Source of the DNA: Propionibacterium acidifaciens DSM 21887
GTDB lineage: Bacteria > Actinomycetota > Actinomycetes > Propionibacteriales > Propionibacteriaceae
Direction: 5' to 3'
NCBI RefSeq assembly: GCF_000426605.1
Contig: NZ_AUFR01000028.1
Location: forward strand, 1 to 40,568
DNA length: 40,568 nt
In this document: one piece after another, positions 17,911 to 26,758 of the stretch
How the letters are laid out: the number at the start of each line of letters is the position of its first letter
Position numbering within the stretch: the first letter of the stretch is position 1
The notes under the pieces: model-generated
What the model saw: the letters and a program-made list of their open reading frames with translations, nothing else
Told to the model about the DNA's origin: nothing
Database searches by the model: none
Made by a program: the position numbers and the translations under genes

Positions 17911-17933
17911 CCGGCGCATCTCAGGAGGACCGC

Positions 17934-18899
17934 TCAGCCCTGGTTGTTCATCAGGGCGTCGAGGCGGGGGGTCTGGCCACTGGCCTGGGGGGCCAGGGAC
18001 AGGTTCTGGAGGCTCTCGAGATGGTTCTGGATCTGGCTGGTCAGATTGGCGCGATACTCCGACTCGAAACCGCGCAGCTGGCTCACCGAGGCGGTGAGGT
18101 TGTCGCGCTCGGACTCGAGGGCGCTCAGCAGCTCGGTGCGCTTGCTCGCGACCTCCCCGTCGAGGGCATCAGCGCGCTGCTGGGCCTCGTCGATGAGACG
18201 CCTGGCGTTCTCATGGGCCTCGGCGGTGACGCGGTCGGCGGTGTTGCGGGCCTCGTAGTCGAGACGGGCGGCCTTCTGGGTGGCCTCCTCGACGAGCTGC
18301 TCGGCCTGGACGCGGGCATCGGCGCGGGTCCGATCGGCGTCGGCCTCGGCATCGGCGCGCACCTGGTCGGCCTGACGGTTGGCCTCCTCGATGAGCTGAT
18401 CGGCCTCATGGGTGCTCATCTCGAGCAGGCGGGCGGCCCACGGGCCGGCCTCCTGGGCCGCGGTGACGACGACGCGCTGCGGCTCGCCGGAGGCGGCCGC
18501 CGCCGAGGCGGGAGCGCTCTGGGCGGCCTGCAACTGGGCCTGGAGCTCGGCGATCTGGGCGCGCAGCTGATCATTCTCGCCGGCCAGCTGGGCCGAGGCG
18601 GCCGAGCCCTGGTCGGAGGCCGAACGGAGCTCGTTCAGCTGGGCGCGCAGCTGCTCGTTCTCCTGGCCGAGGCTCGAGACCTGGGCGCCCAGCTGGTTGG
18701 TCTGCTGGGTGAGCCTGGCGTTCTCCTCGCCGGCCCCGGCATTCGCCTTGAGCTTCTCGTTCTCGTTGACCAGATCTGCGTAACTGATCTCGAGCTCGTC
18801 CATGAACTTGTCGACAGAGCTGGCGCGGTAGCCGTCCTCATTGGGCTTGCGGGCCATGGGGAAACGGATACTGCGAACCTCGTCAAGGGACAGCGTCAT
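17934..18899 (-). CDS. divIVA: DivIVA/Wag31 polar growth and division protein
   Basis: This encodes 321 residues. The conserved N-terminal membrane-binding block reads LDEVRSIRFPMARKPNEDGYRASSVDKFMDEL with the tip Phe-Pro. Long coiled-coil segments (about 40-135 and 170-300) are rich in Gln, Glu and Ala with heptads. A Pro/Ala linker (130-150) separates them. In actinobacteria DivIVA marks growing poles and recruits wall-synthesis enzymes. Actinobacterial forms carry long insertions, and this one fits. The ATG at 18899 has GGAG 7 nt upstream. It is transcribed in the same direction as yggT but is preceded by its own probable promoter and terminated by a strong hairpin. Confidence 0.93.
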   Translation of the reverse strand: MTLSLDEVRSIRFPMARKPNEDGYRASSVDKFMDELEISYADLVNENEKLKANAGAGEENARLTQQTNQLGAQVSSLGQENEQLRAQLNELRSASDQGSAASAQLAGENDQLRAQIAELQAQLQAAQSAPASAAAASGEPQRVVVTAAQEAGPWAARLLEMSTHEADQLIEEANRQADQVRADAEADADRTRADARVQAEQLVEEATQKAARLDYEARNTADRVTAEAHENARRLIDEAQQRADALDGEVASKRTELLSALESERDNLTASVSQLRGFESEYRANLTSQIQNHLESLQNLSLAPQASGQTPRLDALMNNQG

Positions 18900-18964
18900 T
18901 TGTGCGCTCCAAACCTCGGTGCGTTGATTCCTACTCCTGCCCGCAACTGCGGGGACAGTCCTTG

Positions 18965-18994
18965 AGGCTACCCTGCTCGGCCGCGACAGGGGCA
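18965..18994 (-). promoter_or_regulatory. Possible divIVA promoter
   Basis: TAGCCT (18965-18970) with TGCCCC (18989-18994) 18 bp upstream on the minus strand. The -10 hexamer equals the one proposed for ftsZ. The predicted leader is about 60 nt. Confidence 0.45.
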
Positions 18995-19009
18995 GTCGGG
19001 GGCTCAAAA

Positions 19010-19026
19010 CTCAACTTCTGGTTGAG
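19010..19026 (-). terminator. Possible terminator after yggT
   Basis: On the minus strand CTCAAC, a five-base loop CAGAA, GTTGAG and then TTTT form a small canonical terminator 4 nt after the yggT stop. The stem has only 6 bp, so termination may be partial. It would mark the end of the long dcw transcript before divIVA. Confidence 0.45.
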
Positions 19027-19030
19027 ACTC

Positions 19031-19318
19031 TCACAGCAGCCACCACACCGCCCTCTGGAGCACCAGGACGGCGAGGAAGACAACCATGAATGCGATGTCG
19101 AGCCCGACGGTGCCGAGCCTGATCGGCTTGACGTAGCGCCGCACGAAATCGATCGGGGGGTCGGTGACCGTGCAGATCGCCTCGAAGACCGCCGCCAGCG
19201 CGCCCCGGGGCCGGAAACCCGGTGCGAGCAGGGGGATCCAGCTGAGGATCATGCGCGCGATGAGCACCCACAGGTACAGGCTGCACAGCAACGAGAGGAG
19301 ACGGGCGAGGACGAGCAC
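19031..19318 (-). CDS. YggT-family membrane protein
   Basis: This encodes 95 residues with two membrane segments (about 2-25 and 70-92) separated by a conserved central loop. LYLWVLIARMILSWIP and TDPPIDFVRRYVKPIRLGTVGLD are typical YggT/YlmG blocks. YlmG relatives lie between sepF and divIVA in Gram-positive bacteria and are linked to nucleoid or division organisation, but the mechanism is not known. The start is GTG 19318, 7 nt after the sepF stop. It is co-transcribed with sepF. Confidence 0.85.
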   Translation of the reverse strand: MLVLARLLSLLCSLYLWVLIARMILSWIPLLAPGFRPRGALAAVFEAICTVTDPPIDFVRRYVKPIRLGTVGLDIAFMVVFLAVLVLQRAVWWLL

Positions 19319-19325
19319 GGGCCGC

Positions 19326-19907
19326 TCAGCTCTGGTTGAAGAAGTTGGGGCTGGCCAGCCGCTGCTTGTCCTCGGCGGTGACGTGGACGTTGTGCGGGCT
19401 GAGCAGGAAGACCTTGCTCGTGACGCGCTCGATGGAGCCGCGCAGCCCGAAGATGAGGCCCGCCGCGAAGTCGACGAGGCGCTTGGCGTCGGCGTCGTCC
19501 ATGTCGGTGAGGTTCATGATGACGGGGGTGCCCTCGCGGAAGCTCTCGCCGATGGTGCGCGCCTCGTTGTAGGTGCGCGGACGCACCGAGATGATGCGCG
19601 CCAGGTCCGCGGGCTGCGACTCCTCCGCCTCGTCGTCGTCGCGGTGCTGGTGCTCCCGCGCCCCGGTGGACGCCTGCCGGTGCTCGTGGGCGCCCGCCGT
19701 CTGCCGATGCTCGCGCGCGCCGACCTGGGCCGGCCTGGTGCGGCGTTCGGGCAGCCGCGTGACGGTGGAGACCTGGACGGACTCCTCGTCCGCCGGGTCG
19801 GCGTAGACCGAGTCGGTGTAGTCGGTCGCCTCGGCGCGCTCCTCGTCGAAACGGTCGTCGCTGACAAGGCCCAGCCACACGGCGGCCTTCTTCATCGCTC
19901 CCGGCAT
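19326..19907 (-). CDS. sepF: SepF cell division protein
   Basis: This encodes 193 residues. An N-terminal membrane-binding helix ([16 protein letters not shown]) is followed by an acidic linker and a C-terminal SepF domain (about 103-185) with [43 protein letters not shown] and SKVFLLSP. SepF tethers FtsZ to the membrane in organisms without FtsA, as here. The linker contains an unusual His/Arg-rich run of three imperfect repeats (residues 62-89). ATG 19907 is preceded by AGAGGGGG; ATG 19895 (MKKAAVW) is an alternative. The 5' end overlaps pgeF by 16 nt. Confidence 0.92.
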   Translation of the reverse strand: MPGAMKKAAVWLGLVSDDRFDEERAEATDYTDSVYADPADEESVQVSTVTRLPERRTRPAQVGAREHRQTAGAHEHRQASTGAREHQHRDDDEAEESQPADLARIISVRPRTYNEARTIGESFREGTPVIMNLTDMDDADAKRLVDFAAGLIFGLRGSIERVTSKVFLLSPHNVHVTAEDKQRLASPNFFNQS

Positions 19908-20794
19908 GCCGATTCCCCCTCTGAGCGGCCGCGCCCCCTGACCACGTCGCGATCGTCCGCGAATGACACGGCTGGGATTAGGGTACCTGCTCGGGCTGTG
20001 CGAGCGGAACGACCGCCCCGCCCGGCGCGCCAGATCAGGCCGATCTGCCGGCCGGTCAGGCCGTTGTCCCGCCGATGGCTGAACAGGGCCGGGCTCGTCC
20101 GCGTGCACGGGTCGTGGCGCTCGACGGCGACGCCCTCGCGCTCGAGCACCGCCCGCGCCCCGGCGCCGAGGTCGAGCGAGGGGGTCCCCCAGCCCGTCGT
20201 CGCCGCCAGTTCGGGGATGATCGCGCACGCCTCGTCCCGCATCCGGGCGGGGACCTCGTAGCAGTCGCCGCAGATGTGCGGCCCGATCCAGGCGCGGATG
20301 CGCACGGCCCCGAGCTCGCGCATGCGGGCCGTCGTCGCGGCGAGGACGCCGGCCAGCAGACCCCGCCGCCCCGCGTGGGCGGCGCCGATGACGCCGGCGC
20401 CGACGTCGGCGAGCAGGACGGGCACGCAGTCGGCCACGCGGATGGCCAGTGGCGCCCCCGGAAGGTCCGTGACGAGGGCGTCGGCGCTGGCCAGCGGGGT
20501 CTGCCCGGGGACCCTGTCCCCCAGCCAGGTGTCGGGGCCCGGCAGCTCGGCGCGGGTGAGCGTCCGCACGGTCACGCCGTGCACCTGGTGGACGAAGCTG
20601 ATCGGCGCCAGCGAGAGCCGGGCGCGCAGGGCCGCCATGTTGGCGCGCAGCGCGGCCGGCTCGTCCTCGCCGGTGCGCCCGAGGTTGAGGGACGCGAACG
20701 CGCCGACGGAGGACCCGCCCTCACGGTCGGTGAAGGCCAAGCCGACGCCACCGGCGCGATCGTCGGAGGAGGGCTCGCTCAGGAAGGCGAACAC
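19892..20794 (-). CDS. pgeF: Peptidoglycan editing factor / laccase-domain protein
   Basis: This encodes 300 residues of the YfiH/Cu-oxidase_4 family. Metal or catalytic motifs are FVHQVHG (His, His), [12 protein letters not shown] (Cys), [13 protein letters not shown] (His) and [12 protein letters not shown] (His, Cys). PgeF of E. coli cleaves L-Ser from mis-made UDP-MurNAc-L-Ser, and other members act as purine nucleoside phosphorylases or adenosine deaminases. Its place between ftsZ and sepF is typical of actinobacteria and fits a wall-quality role. The start is GTG 20794, 7 nt after the ftsZ stop. The last 45 residues are Arg/Gly-rich and not conserved. Confidence 0.88.
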   Translation of the reverse strand: MFAFLSEPSSDDRAGGVGLAFTDREGGSSVGAFASLNLGRTGEDEPAALRANMAALRARLSLAPISFVHQVHGVTVRTLTRAELPGPDTWLGDRVPGQTPLASADALVTDLPGAPLAIRVADCVPVLLADVGAGVIGAAHAGRRGLLAGVLAATTARMRELGAVRIRAWIGPHICGDCYEVPARMRDEACAIIPELAATTGWGTPSLDLGAGARAVLEREGVAVERHDPCTRTSPALFSHRRDNGLTGRQIGLIWRAGRGGRSARTARAGTLIPAVSFADDRDVVRGRGRSEGESACRER

Positions 20795-20801
20795 CGGGGG
20801 C

Positions 20802-22001
20802 TCACTTCATGAAGTCGGGGATGTCCAGCTCGTCGTCATCGGGCGGCAGGACGGCCTGCTCGGACTGGACGCCGGTGCGGCGCGTGGGCTCCTCGTTCTC
20901 GACGGGGGCCGGCGTCGAGAAGGGCGTGCGGGCGGCCGGGCGGCGCGCCTGCTCGGGCTGGGCGGACGCCGGGCGGGACGGCTGCTCGGAGGGGCGGGAC
21001 GGCTGGCGGCCCGCCTCGGCGGGACGGCGCACCGGGACGGACTGGGGTCCCTGGTCGCTGTCGAAGCCGGCGGCGATGACGGTGACGCGCACCTCGTCGC
21101 CCAGGGCGTCGTCGATGACGGTACCGAAGATGATGTTGGCGTCGTCGGCGGCGGCCTCCTCGATGAGGTCGGCGGCCTCGGAGACCTCGAACAGGCCCAG
21201 GTCGGAGCCGCCGGCGATCGAGAGGAGAACGCCCTTGGCGCCGTCGATGGTGGCCTCGAGCAGCGGACTGTTGATGGCCTGCTCGGCGGCGGTGCGGGCG
21301 CGGTCCTCGCCGCGGGCCGAGCCGATGCCCATGAGCGCGGAGCCGGCGTCCTTCATGACGGACTTCACGTCGGCGAAGTCGAGGTTGATGAGGCCGGGCG
21401 TGGTGATGAGGTCGGTGATGCCGGAGACGCCCTGCATGAGCACCTGGTCGGCCTGCTTGAAGGAGTCCAGGATCGACATCTGGCGGTCGGTCATCTCGAG
21501 CAGCTTCTCGTTCGGGATGACGATGAGCGTGTCGACTTCCTCGGACAGGCGTCCGATGCCCTCGTCGGCCTGGCGGGCGCGGCGCTTGCCCTCGAAGCGG
21601 AACGGGCGGGTGACGACGCCGATGGTGAGGGCGCCCAGCGAGCGGGCGATCTTCGCGACGACGGGCGCGCCGCCGGTGCCGGTGCCGCCGCCCTCGCCGG
21701 CGGTGACGAAGACCATGTCGGCGCCCTTGAGGGTCTCCTCGATCTCGTCGGCGTGGTCCTCGGCCGCCTGGCGCCCGGTCTCGGGGTTCGCGCCCGCGCC
21801 GAGACCCCTCGTGAGCTCGCGGCCGATGTCGAGCTTGACGTCGGCGTCGCTCATGAGCAGCGCCTGCGCGTCGGTGTTCACGGCGATGAACTCGACGCCC
21901 TTGAGACCGTCCTCGATCATGCGGTTGACGGCATTGACACCACCGCCGCCGACGCCCACAACCTTGATGACCGCCAAGTAGTTCTGGGACGCAGTTGCCA
22001 C
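20802..22001 (-). CDS. ftsZ: Cell division GTPase FtsZ
   Basis: This tubulin-like GTPase forms the division ring. From GTG 22001 the protein is 399 residues. [16 protein letters not shown] is at about 16-30, the tubulin signature GGGTGTG at 104-110, and the T7 loop [13 protein letters not shown] follows. After the core (about 315) comes a Pro/Arg/Gln-rich linker, then the C-terminal peptide [12 protein letters not shown] that binds SepF and other partners. GTG 22001 is chosen because family members begin just before [10 protein letters not shown] and a GAGG site lies about 9 nt upstream; ATG 22016 would add five residues. It has its own likely promoter in the 236-nt gap after ftsQ, so level control may be separate from the upstream mur genes. 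Confidence 0.97.
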   Translation of the reverse strand: MATASQNYLAVIKVVGVGGGGVNAVNRMIEDGLKGVEFIAVNTDAQALLMSDADVKLDIGRELTRGLGAGANPETGRQAAEDHADEIEETLKGADMVFVTAGEGGGTGTGGAPVVAKIARSLGALTIGVVTRPFRFEGKRRARQADEGIGRLSEEVDTLIVIPNEKLLEMTDRQMSILDSFKQADQVLMQGVSGITDLITTPGLINLDFADVKSVMKDAGSALMGIGSARGEDRARTAAEQAINSPLLEATIDGAKGVLLSIAGGSDLGLFEVSEAADLIEEAAADDANIIFGTVIDDALGDEVRVTVIAAGFDSDQGPQSVPVRRPAEAGRQPSRPSEQPSRPASAQPEQARRPAARTPFSTPAPVENEEPTRRTGVQSEQAVLPPDDDELDIPDFMK

Positions 22002-22104
22002 GGGAGTCCGCCTCATTTCTCGGGGAGCTGGCCGCGCCTGCCCCGCTGTACCGACATGCTTGATCGAATGCACCCGCACAGTGCCCTGCAGGAAGTGCAT
22101 GCTC

Positions 22105-22134
22105 AGGCTATGGAAGGCCGGTGGCTTAGTCCAA
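22105..22134 (-). promoter_or_regulatory. Probable ftsZ promoter
   Basis: TTGGAC (22129-22134) and TAGCCT (22105-22110) are separated by 18 bp on the minus strand, giving a leader of about 95 nt. A perfect 12-bp palindrome, CGGAGCGCTCCG (22186-22197), lies upstream in the same gap and could be an operator. Confidence 0.6.
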
Positions 22135-22237
22135 CGGCCCGGCGTGTTCCGTCCAGAGTCTGAACCTGTGGTCGAGACATTGAATCGGAGCGCTCCGGGC
22201 CCTCCCACCCGGCCGCGGACCGGACCCGCACGACGGC

Positions 22238-22954
22238 TCAGGAGGCGGCCGGGCGGGAGGGCGCGGAGACGTCGTACGTCGTATAGTCTCCGCCCCGGGC
22301 GAGCAGCACCTCGATGACCGAGGCCTTCTCGGCGGACTGCTCGGCGCCGCCCCAGAAGATCGTGGTGCCGCCGTCGAGGAGGAAGCTGATCGAGTCCACC
22401 GAGCCGGCGCTGACCGAGCCGAGGCGCTCGCGCACGTCCTGGGGCAGGGCGCTCGTCGCGGCGGCCACGGCGGCCCGCAGCCCCTGGTCACCGGCGTCGG
22501 CGAGCGCGGCGACGGGGACGGCTGAGCGCTCGGGGCTCGTGGTGAAGACGACGCCGGAGGAGTCGACCTGCCCGTAGCCGCCGCCGGCGTCGATCTGGTA
22601 GACGGCGGAGCGCTCGGTGACCTCGATCCGCACGGTGCTCGGCCAGGAGCGCACGAGCCGCGCGTCGGCGACGGTCGCCAGCTGCTCGACGCGGCCGGTG
22701 ACCGCGGCGCCGTCGAGGCGGGCGAGCGGGGCGCCGGCGGGCACGGCCGCTGCGGCCCGCACGTCGTCGACCGGGGTGAGGACGGTGCCGGTGACCTCGA
22801 CGTCGCGGACGACGAGCACCGGCGAGAAGCCGACGAGCCAGGCGAGCGCGGCGACGACGAGGAGCCCGACGGCGACGGCGGCGAACCGCCGGGTGCGTCG
22901 GCGGGCCCGGGCGCGCTGACGCACCCGCAGCGCCTGGTCGAGCTCGGCGCTCAT
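22238..22954 (-). CDS. ftsQ: Cell division protein FtsQ
   Basis: This encodes 238 residues: a basic cytoplasmic N-terminus ([12 protein letters not shown]), one membrane helix (about 24-46), a POTRA domain (about 48-118) beginning [18 protein letters not shown], and the FtsQ domain after it. FtsQ bridges early and late divisome proteins, binding FtsL and FtsB. ATG 22954 overlaps the murC stop (ATGA), so translation is coupled. The C-terminus ends with a short Ser/Ala-rich tail. It is followed by a long gap that contains the ftsZ promoter. Confidence 0.9.
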   Translation of the reverse strand: MSAELDQALRVRQRARARRRTRRFAAVAVGLLVVAALAWLVGFSPVLVVRDVEVTGTVLTPVDDVRAAAAVPAGAPLARLDGAAVTGRVEQLATVADARLVRSWPSTVRIEVTERSAVYQIDAGGGYGQVDSSGVVFTTSPERSAVPVAALADAGDQGLRAAVAAATSALPQDVRERLGSVSAGSVDSISFLLDGGTTIFWGGAEQSAEKASVIEVLLARGGDYTTYDVSAPSRPAAS

Positions 22955-24384
22955 GACCGGGACGCCCCCAACCGCTCGAGCAGGGCCGGTCCGACGCGGG
23001 TGATGTCGCCTGCGCCGAGCGTCATGACGAGGTCGCCGCCGCGCACCAGGTCGGCGAGGGCGGCGGGCAGCCCGGTCTTGTCGGGAACGTACCGGACGTC
23101 GGCGCCGGCGGCCCGGGCCGCGTCGACGACGAGTTCGCCGGTGACGCCCGGCTCCGGCTCCTCCCTCGCCGGGTAGACGTCGGTGAGGACGACCAGGTCG
23201 GCCGCGGCCAGCGCCCGGCCGAACTCCTCGGCGAAGATGCGGGTGCGACTGAACAGATGGGGCTGGAAGCAGGCGATGAGGCGCCCCCCGCCAGCCGCCC
23301 CGCGCCCGGCCTCCAGGGCCCTGGCGATCTCGGTGGGGTGGTGGGCGTAGTCGTCGACGACGGTGACATCGCCGCCGTCGAGCGCGACCGACCCGACGAG
23401 CTGGAAACGGCGGCTGGTGCCGGCGAAGGAGCGCGCGCCGGCCAGCAGCGCGTCGGCGTCCAGACCCAGCAGCTCGCCGACGACGAAGGCGGCGGCGGCG
23501 TTCCACAGGTTGTGCCGACCGGGCACCGCGAGCTCGAGCCCGTGCTCGCGGCCGTCGTGGTCGAGGCGCGCCCGGGCCGTCATGCCGGCGGACGAGACGT
23601 CGGTCAGCCGGGCGTCGACGCCGGCGGACTCCCCGTAGGTGATGACCCCGGCGCGCACCGCCGGATCCGCGCGCAGCCGCTCGGCCAGCGCCCTCGCCCC
23701 CGGGTCGTCGCCGTTGATGACGACCCGCTCGACCCGCTCGGCCGTGGCGAAGCGGGCGAAGCCGTCCGCGTAGCGCTCGGGGGTGCCCCAGTTGTCGAGG
23801 TGGTCGGCCTCGATGTTGGTGATCACGGCGATGCTCGTCGGGTACTGCCAGAAGGAGCCGTCCGACTCGTCGGCCTCGACGATGAAGGGGGCGCCGCGGC
23901 CGATGCGGGCGGACTCCCCCGTCGTGACGAGCGGCGAGCCGACGACGTAACTGGGATCGGCCCCGGCGGCGGCCACCATCGTGGCGACCATCGCGCTGGT
24001 CGTCGTCTTGCCGTGGGTGCCGGCGACCGAGACGCCCCGGTGCCCGAGCATGAGGGCGGCCAGCGCCGTGCTGCGGTGCCACACCCGCAGCCCGGCCCGG
24101 CGGGCCGCGACGAGCTCGACGTTGTCGGGGGGGATGGCGCTCGACACGACGACGGTGCTCACCCCCTCCAGCTGGGCGGGGTCGTGGCCGACGTGGGTCT
24201 CGATGCCCAGCTCGGCGAGGTGCCGCAGGGCCGGCGAGTCGGTCCGGTCGCAGCCGCTGACCGGGATGCCGAGCTCGTGGTAGCCGAGGGCGATGCCGCT
24301 CATGCCGGTGCCGCCCATGGCGATGAGGTGCAGTGCGCCCAAGCGGTCGGGGGCGACGAGCTCGACGGGTTCACGCAGCGTCAC
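22951..24384 (-). CDS. murC: UDP-N-acetylmuramate--L-alanine ligase
   Basis: This encodes 477 residues. MurC adds L-Ala to UDP-MurNAc. HLIAMGGTGMSGIA is the N-terminal Rossmann loop, VAGTHGKTTTSAMVATM the ATP site, EADESDGSFW the metal/substrate segment and VVDDYAHHPTEI the C-domain block. GTG 24384 has GAGGAGG 6 nt upstream. The murG frame overlaps its start by 14 nt and its own end overlaps ftsQ. It has the family length and no obvious defects. Confidence 0.95.
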   Translation of the reverse strand: MTLREPVELVAPDRLGALHLIAMGGTGMSGIALGYHELGIPVSGCDRTDSPALRHLAELGIETHVGHDPAQLEGVSTVVVSSAIPPDNVELVAARRAGLRVWHRSTALAALMLGHRGVSVAGTHGKTTTSAMVATMVAAAGADPSYVVGSPLVTTGESARIGRGAPFIVEADESDGSFWQYPTSIAVITNIEADHLDNWGTPERYADGFARFATAERVERVVINGDDPGARALAERLRADPAVRAGVITYGESAGVDARLTDVSSAGMTARARLDHDGREHGLELAVPGRHNLWNAAAAFVVGELLGLDADALLAGARSFAGTSRRFQLVGSVALDGGDVTVVDDYAHHPTEIARALEAGRGAAGGGRLIACFQPHLFSRTRIFAEEFGRALAAADLVVLTDVYPAREEPEPGVTGELVVDAARAAGADVRYVPDKTGLPAALADLVRGGDLVMTLGAGDITRVGPALLERLGASRS

Positions 24385-25483
24385 GGCCGGCCTCCTCGAG
24401 CACGATCCCCGCGACGCGCCGGGCGGCGCCGGGCGGCATGATCCTCTGGGCCGCGGCGCCCATCCGTGCGAGACGCCCGGCGTCCAGCATGACGGGGAGG
24501 AGCTCACCGACGAGGCGGTCGCGGTCGAGCTCGTCATCGGGCACGACGAGGGCCGCGCCCGCCTCGACGAGGGGCCTCGCATTGCGCGCCTGCTCGCCGT
24601 TGCCGATCGGCAGCGGCACCATGAGGGCCGGCAGGCCGACCGTGGCCGTCTCGACGACGGTGCCGGCGCCGGAGCGGGCCAGCATGAAGTCGGCGGCCGC
24701 GTAGGCGTTCTCCATGTCGTCGACGTAGGCCAGCGGATGGTAGCCGGCGCCGGTGGAGCCGTCGACGACGGTCTCGTCGTCGTGGAAGTTCTTCATGCCG
24801 AGCACGTGGAGCACCTGGATGCCTGCGCCCAGCAGGTCGTCGCGGGCCGCGACGACCGCGGTGTTGATGGAGCGGGCGCCCGAGGAGCCGCCCGAGACGA
24901 GCAGCACGGGAAGATCCCCGCGCAGGCCGTACTCGGCGCGGGCGGCGGCCCGTCGCGAGGCCCTGCCCTGCTCGGCGAGCTCGGTGATGGCGGCGCGCAC
25001 CGGCAGCCCCATCTGGCGGGCGCCGGGCAGCGGCGTGCCGGGGAAGGAGGTGAGCACGGCCGCGGCGAAGCGGGCGGCCACGCGGTTGGCCAGGCCCGGC
25101 AGTGCGTTCTGCTCGTGGATGACCACGGGGACGCGCCGGCGGCGGGCGGCCAGGTAGGCGGGCATCGAGACGTAGCCTCCGAAGCCGACGACGACGTCGG
25201 CGCCGACGTCGTCGAGGACCCGTCCCGCCCGGCGGACCGCCCGTCGCAGCCGGAACGGCACCTTGACCAGCTCGCCGGTGAGCCGGCGCGGCATCGGCAC
25301 CGGCGGGATGAGGCGCAGCTCCAGGCCCGCCTCGGGAATGACGCGGGTCTCCAGGCCCTTGGGCGTGCCGATGCACACCACCGTCCCGCCCGGGTCGAGG
25401 CTCCTCAACTGCTCGGCCGTGGCGATGAGCGGCGAGGTGTGCCCGGCCGTCCCGCCACCCGCCAGCACGACGTTGACCATCAT
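24371..25483 (-). CDS. murG: UDP-GlcNAc:lipid I N-acetylglucosaminyltransferase
   Basis: This encodes 370 residues of the GT-B type. It makes lipid II at the inner face of the membrane. The N-terminal glycine-rich loop is VVLAGGGTAGHTSP, the interdomain and UDP-binding loops are GFGGYVSMPAYLA, HEQNALPG and LVSGGSSGAR, and the nucleotide-binding block is PLPIGNGEQARNA. The start may be ATG 25483 or ATG 25480, both overlapping the ftsW TGA, with AAGGGA directly upstream. It overlaps murC at its 3' end. Confidence 0.95.
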   Translation of the reverse strand: MMVNVVLAGGGTAGHTSPLIATAEQLRSLDPGGTVVCIGTPKGLETRVIPEAGLELRLIPPVPMPRRLTGELVKVPFRLRRAVRRAGRVLDDVGADVVVGFGGYVSMPAYLAARRRRVPVVIHEQNALPGLANRVAARFAAAVLTSFPGTPLPGARQMGLPVRAAITELAEQGRASRRAAARAEYGLRGDLPVLLVSGGSSGARSINTAVVAARDDLLGAGIQVLHVLGMKNFHDDETVVDGSTGAGYHPLAYVDDMENAYAAADFMLARSGAGTVVETATVGLPALMVPLPIGNGEQARNARPLVEAGAALVVPDDELDRDRLVGELLPVMLDAGRLARMGAAAQRIMPPGAARRVAGIVLEEAGRDAA

Positions 25484-26757
25484 CGTCCCTTTCCGTCGAC
25501 CACTGAGGTGACGCGCACGGCCCTCCCCCGGGCGGGCGCGCCCCGGCGCTTCAGGGCGGCCGCCGCCTCCGGCTCGTGGCGGGCGGCGGCCAGCAGGGCC
25601 CCCACCGCCACGAGATCGGCGATGAGCGAGGAGCCGCCGTAGCTGATGAACGGCAGCGGCACGCCCATGACCGGCAACATCCTCATCGCCACGGCCACGT
25701 TGAGCACCGCCTGGATGAGCAGCCAGGCCGTCACCGAGGCGGCGGCCATGCGCCAGAAGACGCGCGTGCTGCGATTCGCGATGCGCATGCCGACCAGGCC
25801 GAGGCTCAGGAACAGGCCGATCACGACGATCGTACCGAGCAGGCCCATCTCCTCGCCGAGCACCGCGAAGACGTAGTCGTTGAGGGCGCCGTCGTAGAGT
25901 CCGCCCCACTTGGCGCGGCTGCGGCCCAGCCCGACGCCCCACCAGCCGCCGGTGGCCAGCGCGTAGACGGCGTTGAGCGGCTGCTCGGAGTCGCCGACCG
26001 CGCCCGAGCCCGACAGGAGGGCCCCGATGCGCTGCATCCGCCCCGGGCTCGTGACGACGAGGGCGGCGACGAGCAGGACGGCCGCGGCGAGGAATGCGAC
26101 GAGCAGCTGCCAGGGGGCCCCGATGAACCAGTACACCGCCAGCATGATCGCCAGGAGGATGACGCCCGTACCGAGGTCGTGGCCGCCGACGACGACGAGG
26201 CCGATGATGACGACGAAGCCGAGGACGACCGGGAAGAGGAGATCCTTGGCCCGGCCCAGGTTCCTGCGCTTGGTCGCGAAGATGCTCGCCGCCCACAGGA
26301 CGAGACCGATCTTGGCGAACTCGGAGGGCTGCAGACTGAGCGGACCCAGGCTGAGCCAGTTGCGGTTGCCCTTGTTCGAGGCGCCGTCGGCGGCGTCGCC
26401 CAGCGGAGTGAACACGACGAGCAGCTCGGCGATGATCATGGCGCCCACGAGCAGCCAACCGAGCACCCCCAGTGCCCGCTCGCTGCGCCGCGAGACGAGC
26501 CAGGCGAGCACGAGGCCGACGGCCAGGTAGAGGAGGTGGCGGCGGAGGAAGTAGTACGAGTCGCCCAGGTTCTCGGCGGCGTAGACGGACGAGGAGCTGA
26601 GCACCATGAGCACGCCGAGGCCGAGGAGCAGCCCGACGCACGACAGCACGAGGTAGTAGTCGGCGCTGGGCCGGGCGACCGCCTCGCCCAGCAGCTCGGC
26701 GCTCAGACCGCTCGGCTCGGTGCGCGGGCCCCTCCGGCGCCCGCGGGAGGCGGCCAT
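25480..26757 (-). CDS. ftsW: FtsW septal peptidoglycan glycosyltransferase (SEDS)
   Basis: This encodes 425 residues with about ten membrane helices. The SEDS family polymerises lipid II with the partner FtsI. Conserved blocks are NWLSLGPLSLQPSEFAKI (helix 4 region), HDLGTGVILL (extracellular loop with catalytic Asp), ALATGGWWGVGLG, and LPFISYGGSSLIADLVAVG near the end. A 30-residue basic N-terminal tail (RGRRRGPRTEP) and a basic C-terminus extend beyond the core. The ATG at 26757 begins 1 nt after the murD stop. It sits between murD and murG, the normal order. Confidence 0.94.
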   Translation of the reverse strand: MAASRGRRRGPRTEPSGLSAELLGEAVARPSADYYLVLSCVGLLLGLGVLMVLSSSSVYAAENLGDSYYFLRRHLLYLAVGLVLAWLVSRRSERALGVLGWLLVGAMIIAELLVVFTPLGDAADGASNKGNRNWLSLGPLSLQPSEFAKIGLVLWAASIFATKRRNLGRAKDLLFPVVLGFVVIIGLVVVGGHDLGTGVILLAIMLAVYWFIGAPWQLLVAFLAAAVLLVAALVVTSPGRMQRIGALLSGSGAVGDSEQPLNAVYALATGGWWGVGLGRSRAKWGGLYDGALNDYVFAVLGEEMGLLGTIVVIGLFLSLGLVGMRIANRSTRVFWRMAAASVTAWLLIQAVLNVAVAMRMLPVMGVPLPFISYGGSSLIADLVAVGALLAAARHEPEAAAALKRRGAPARGRAVRVTSVVDGKGR

Positions 26758-26758
26758 G

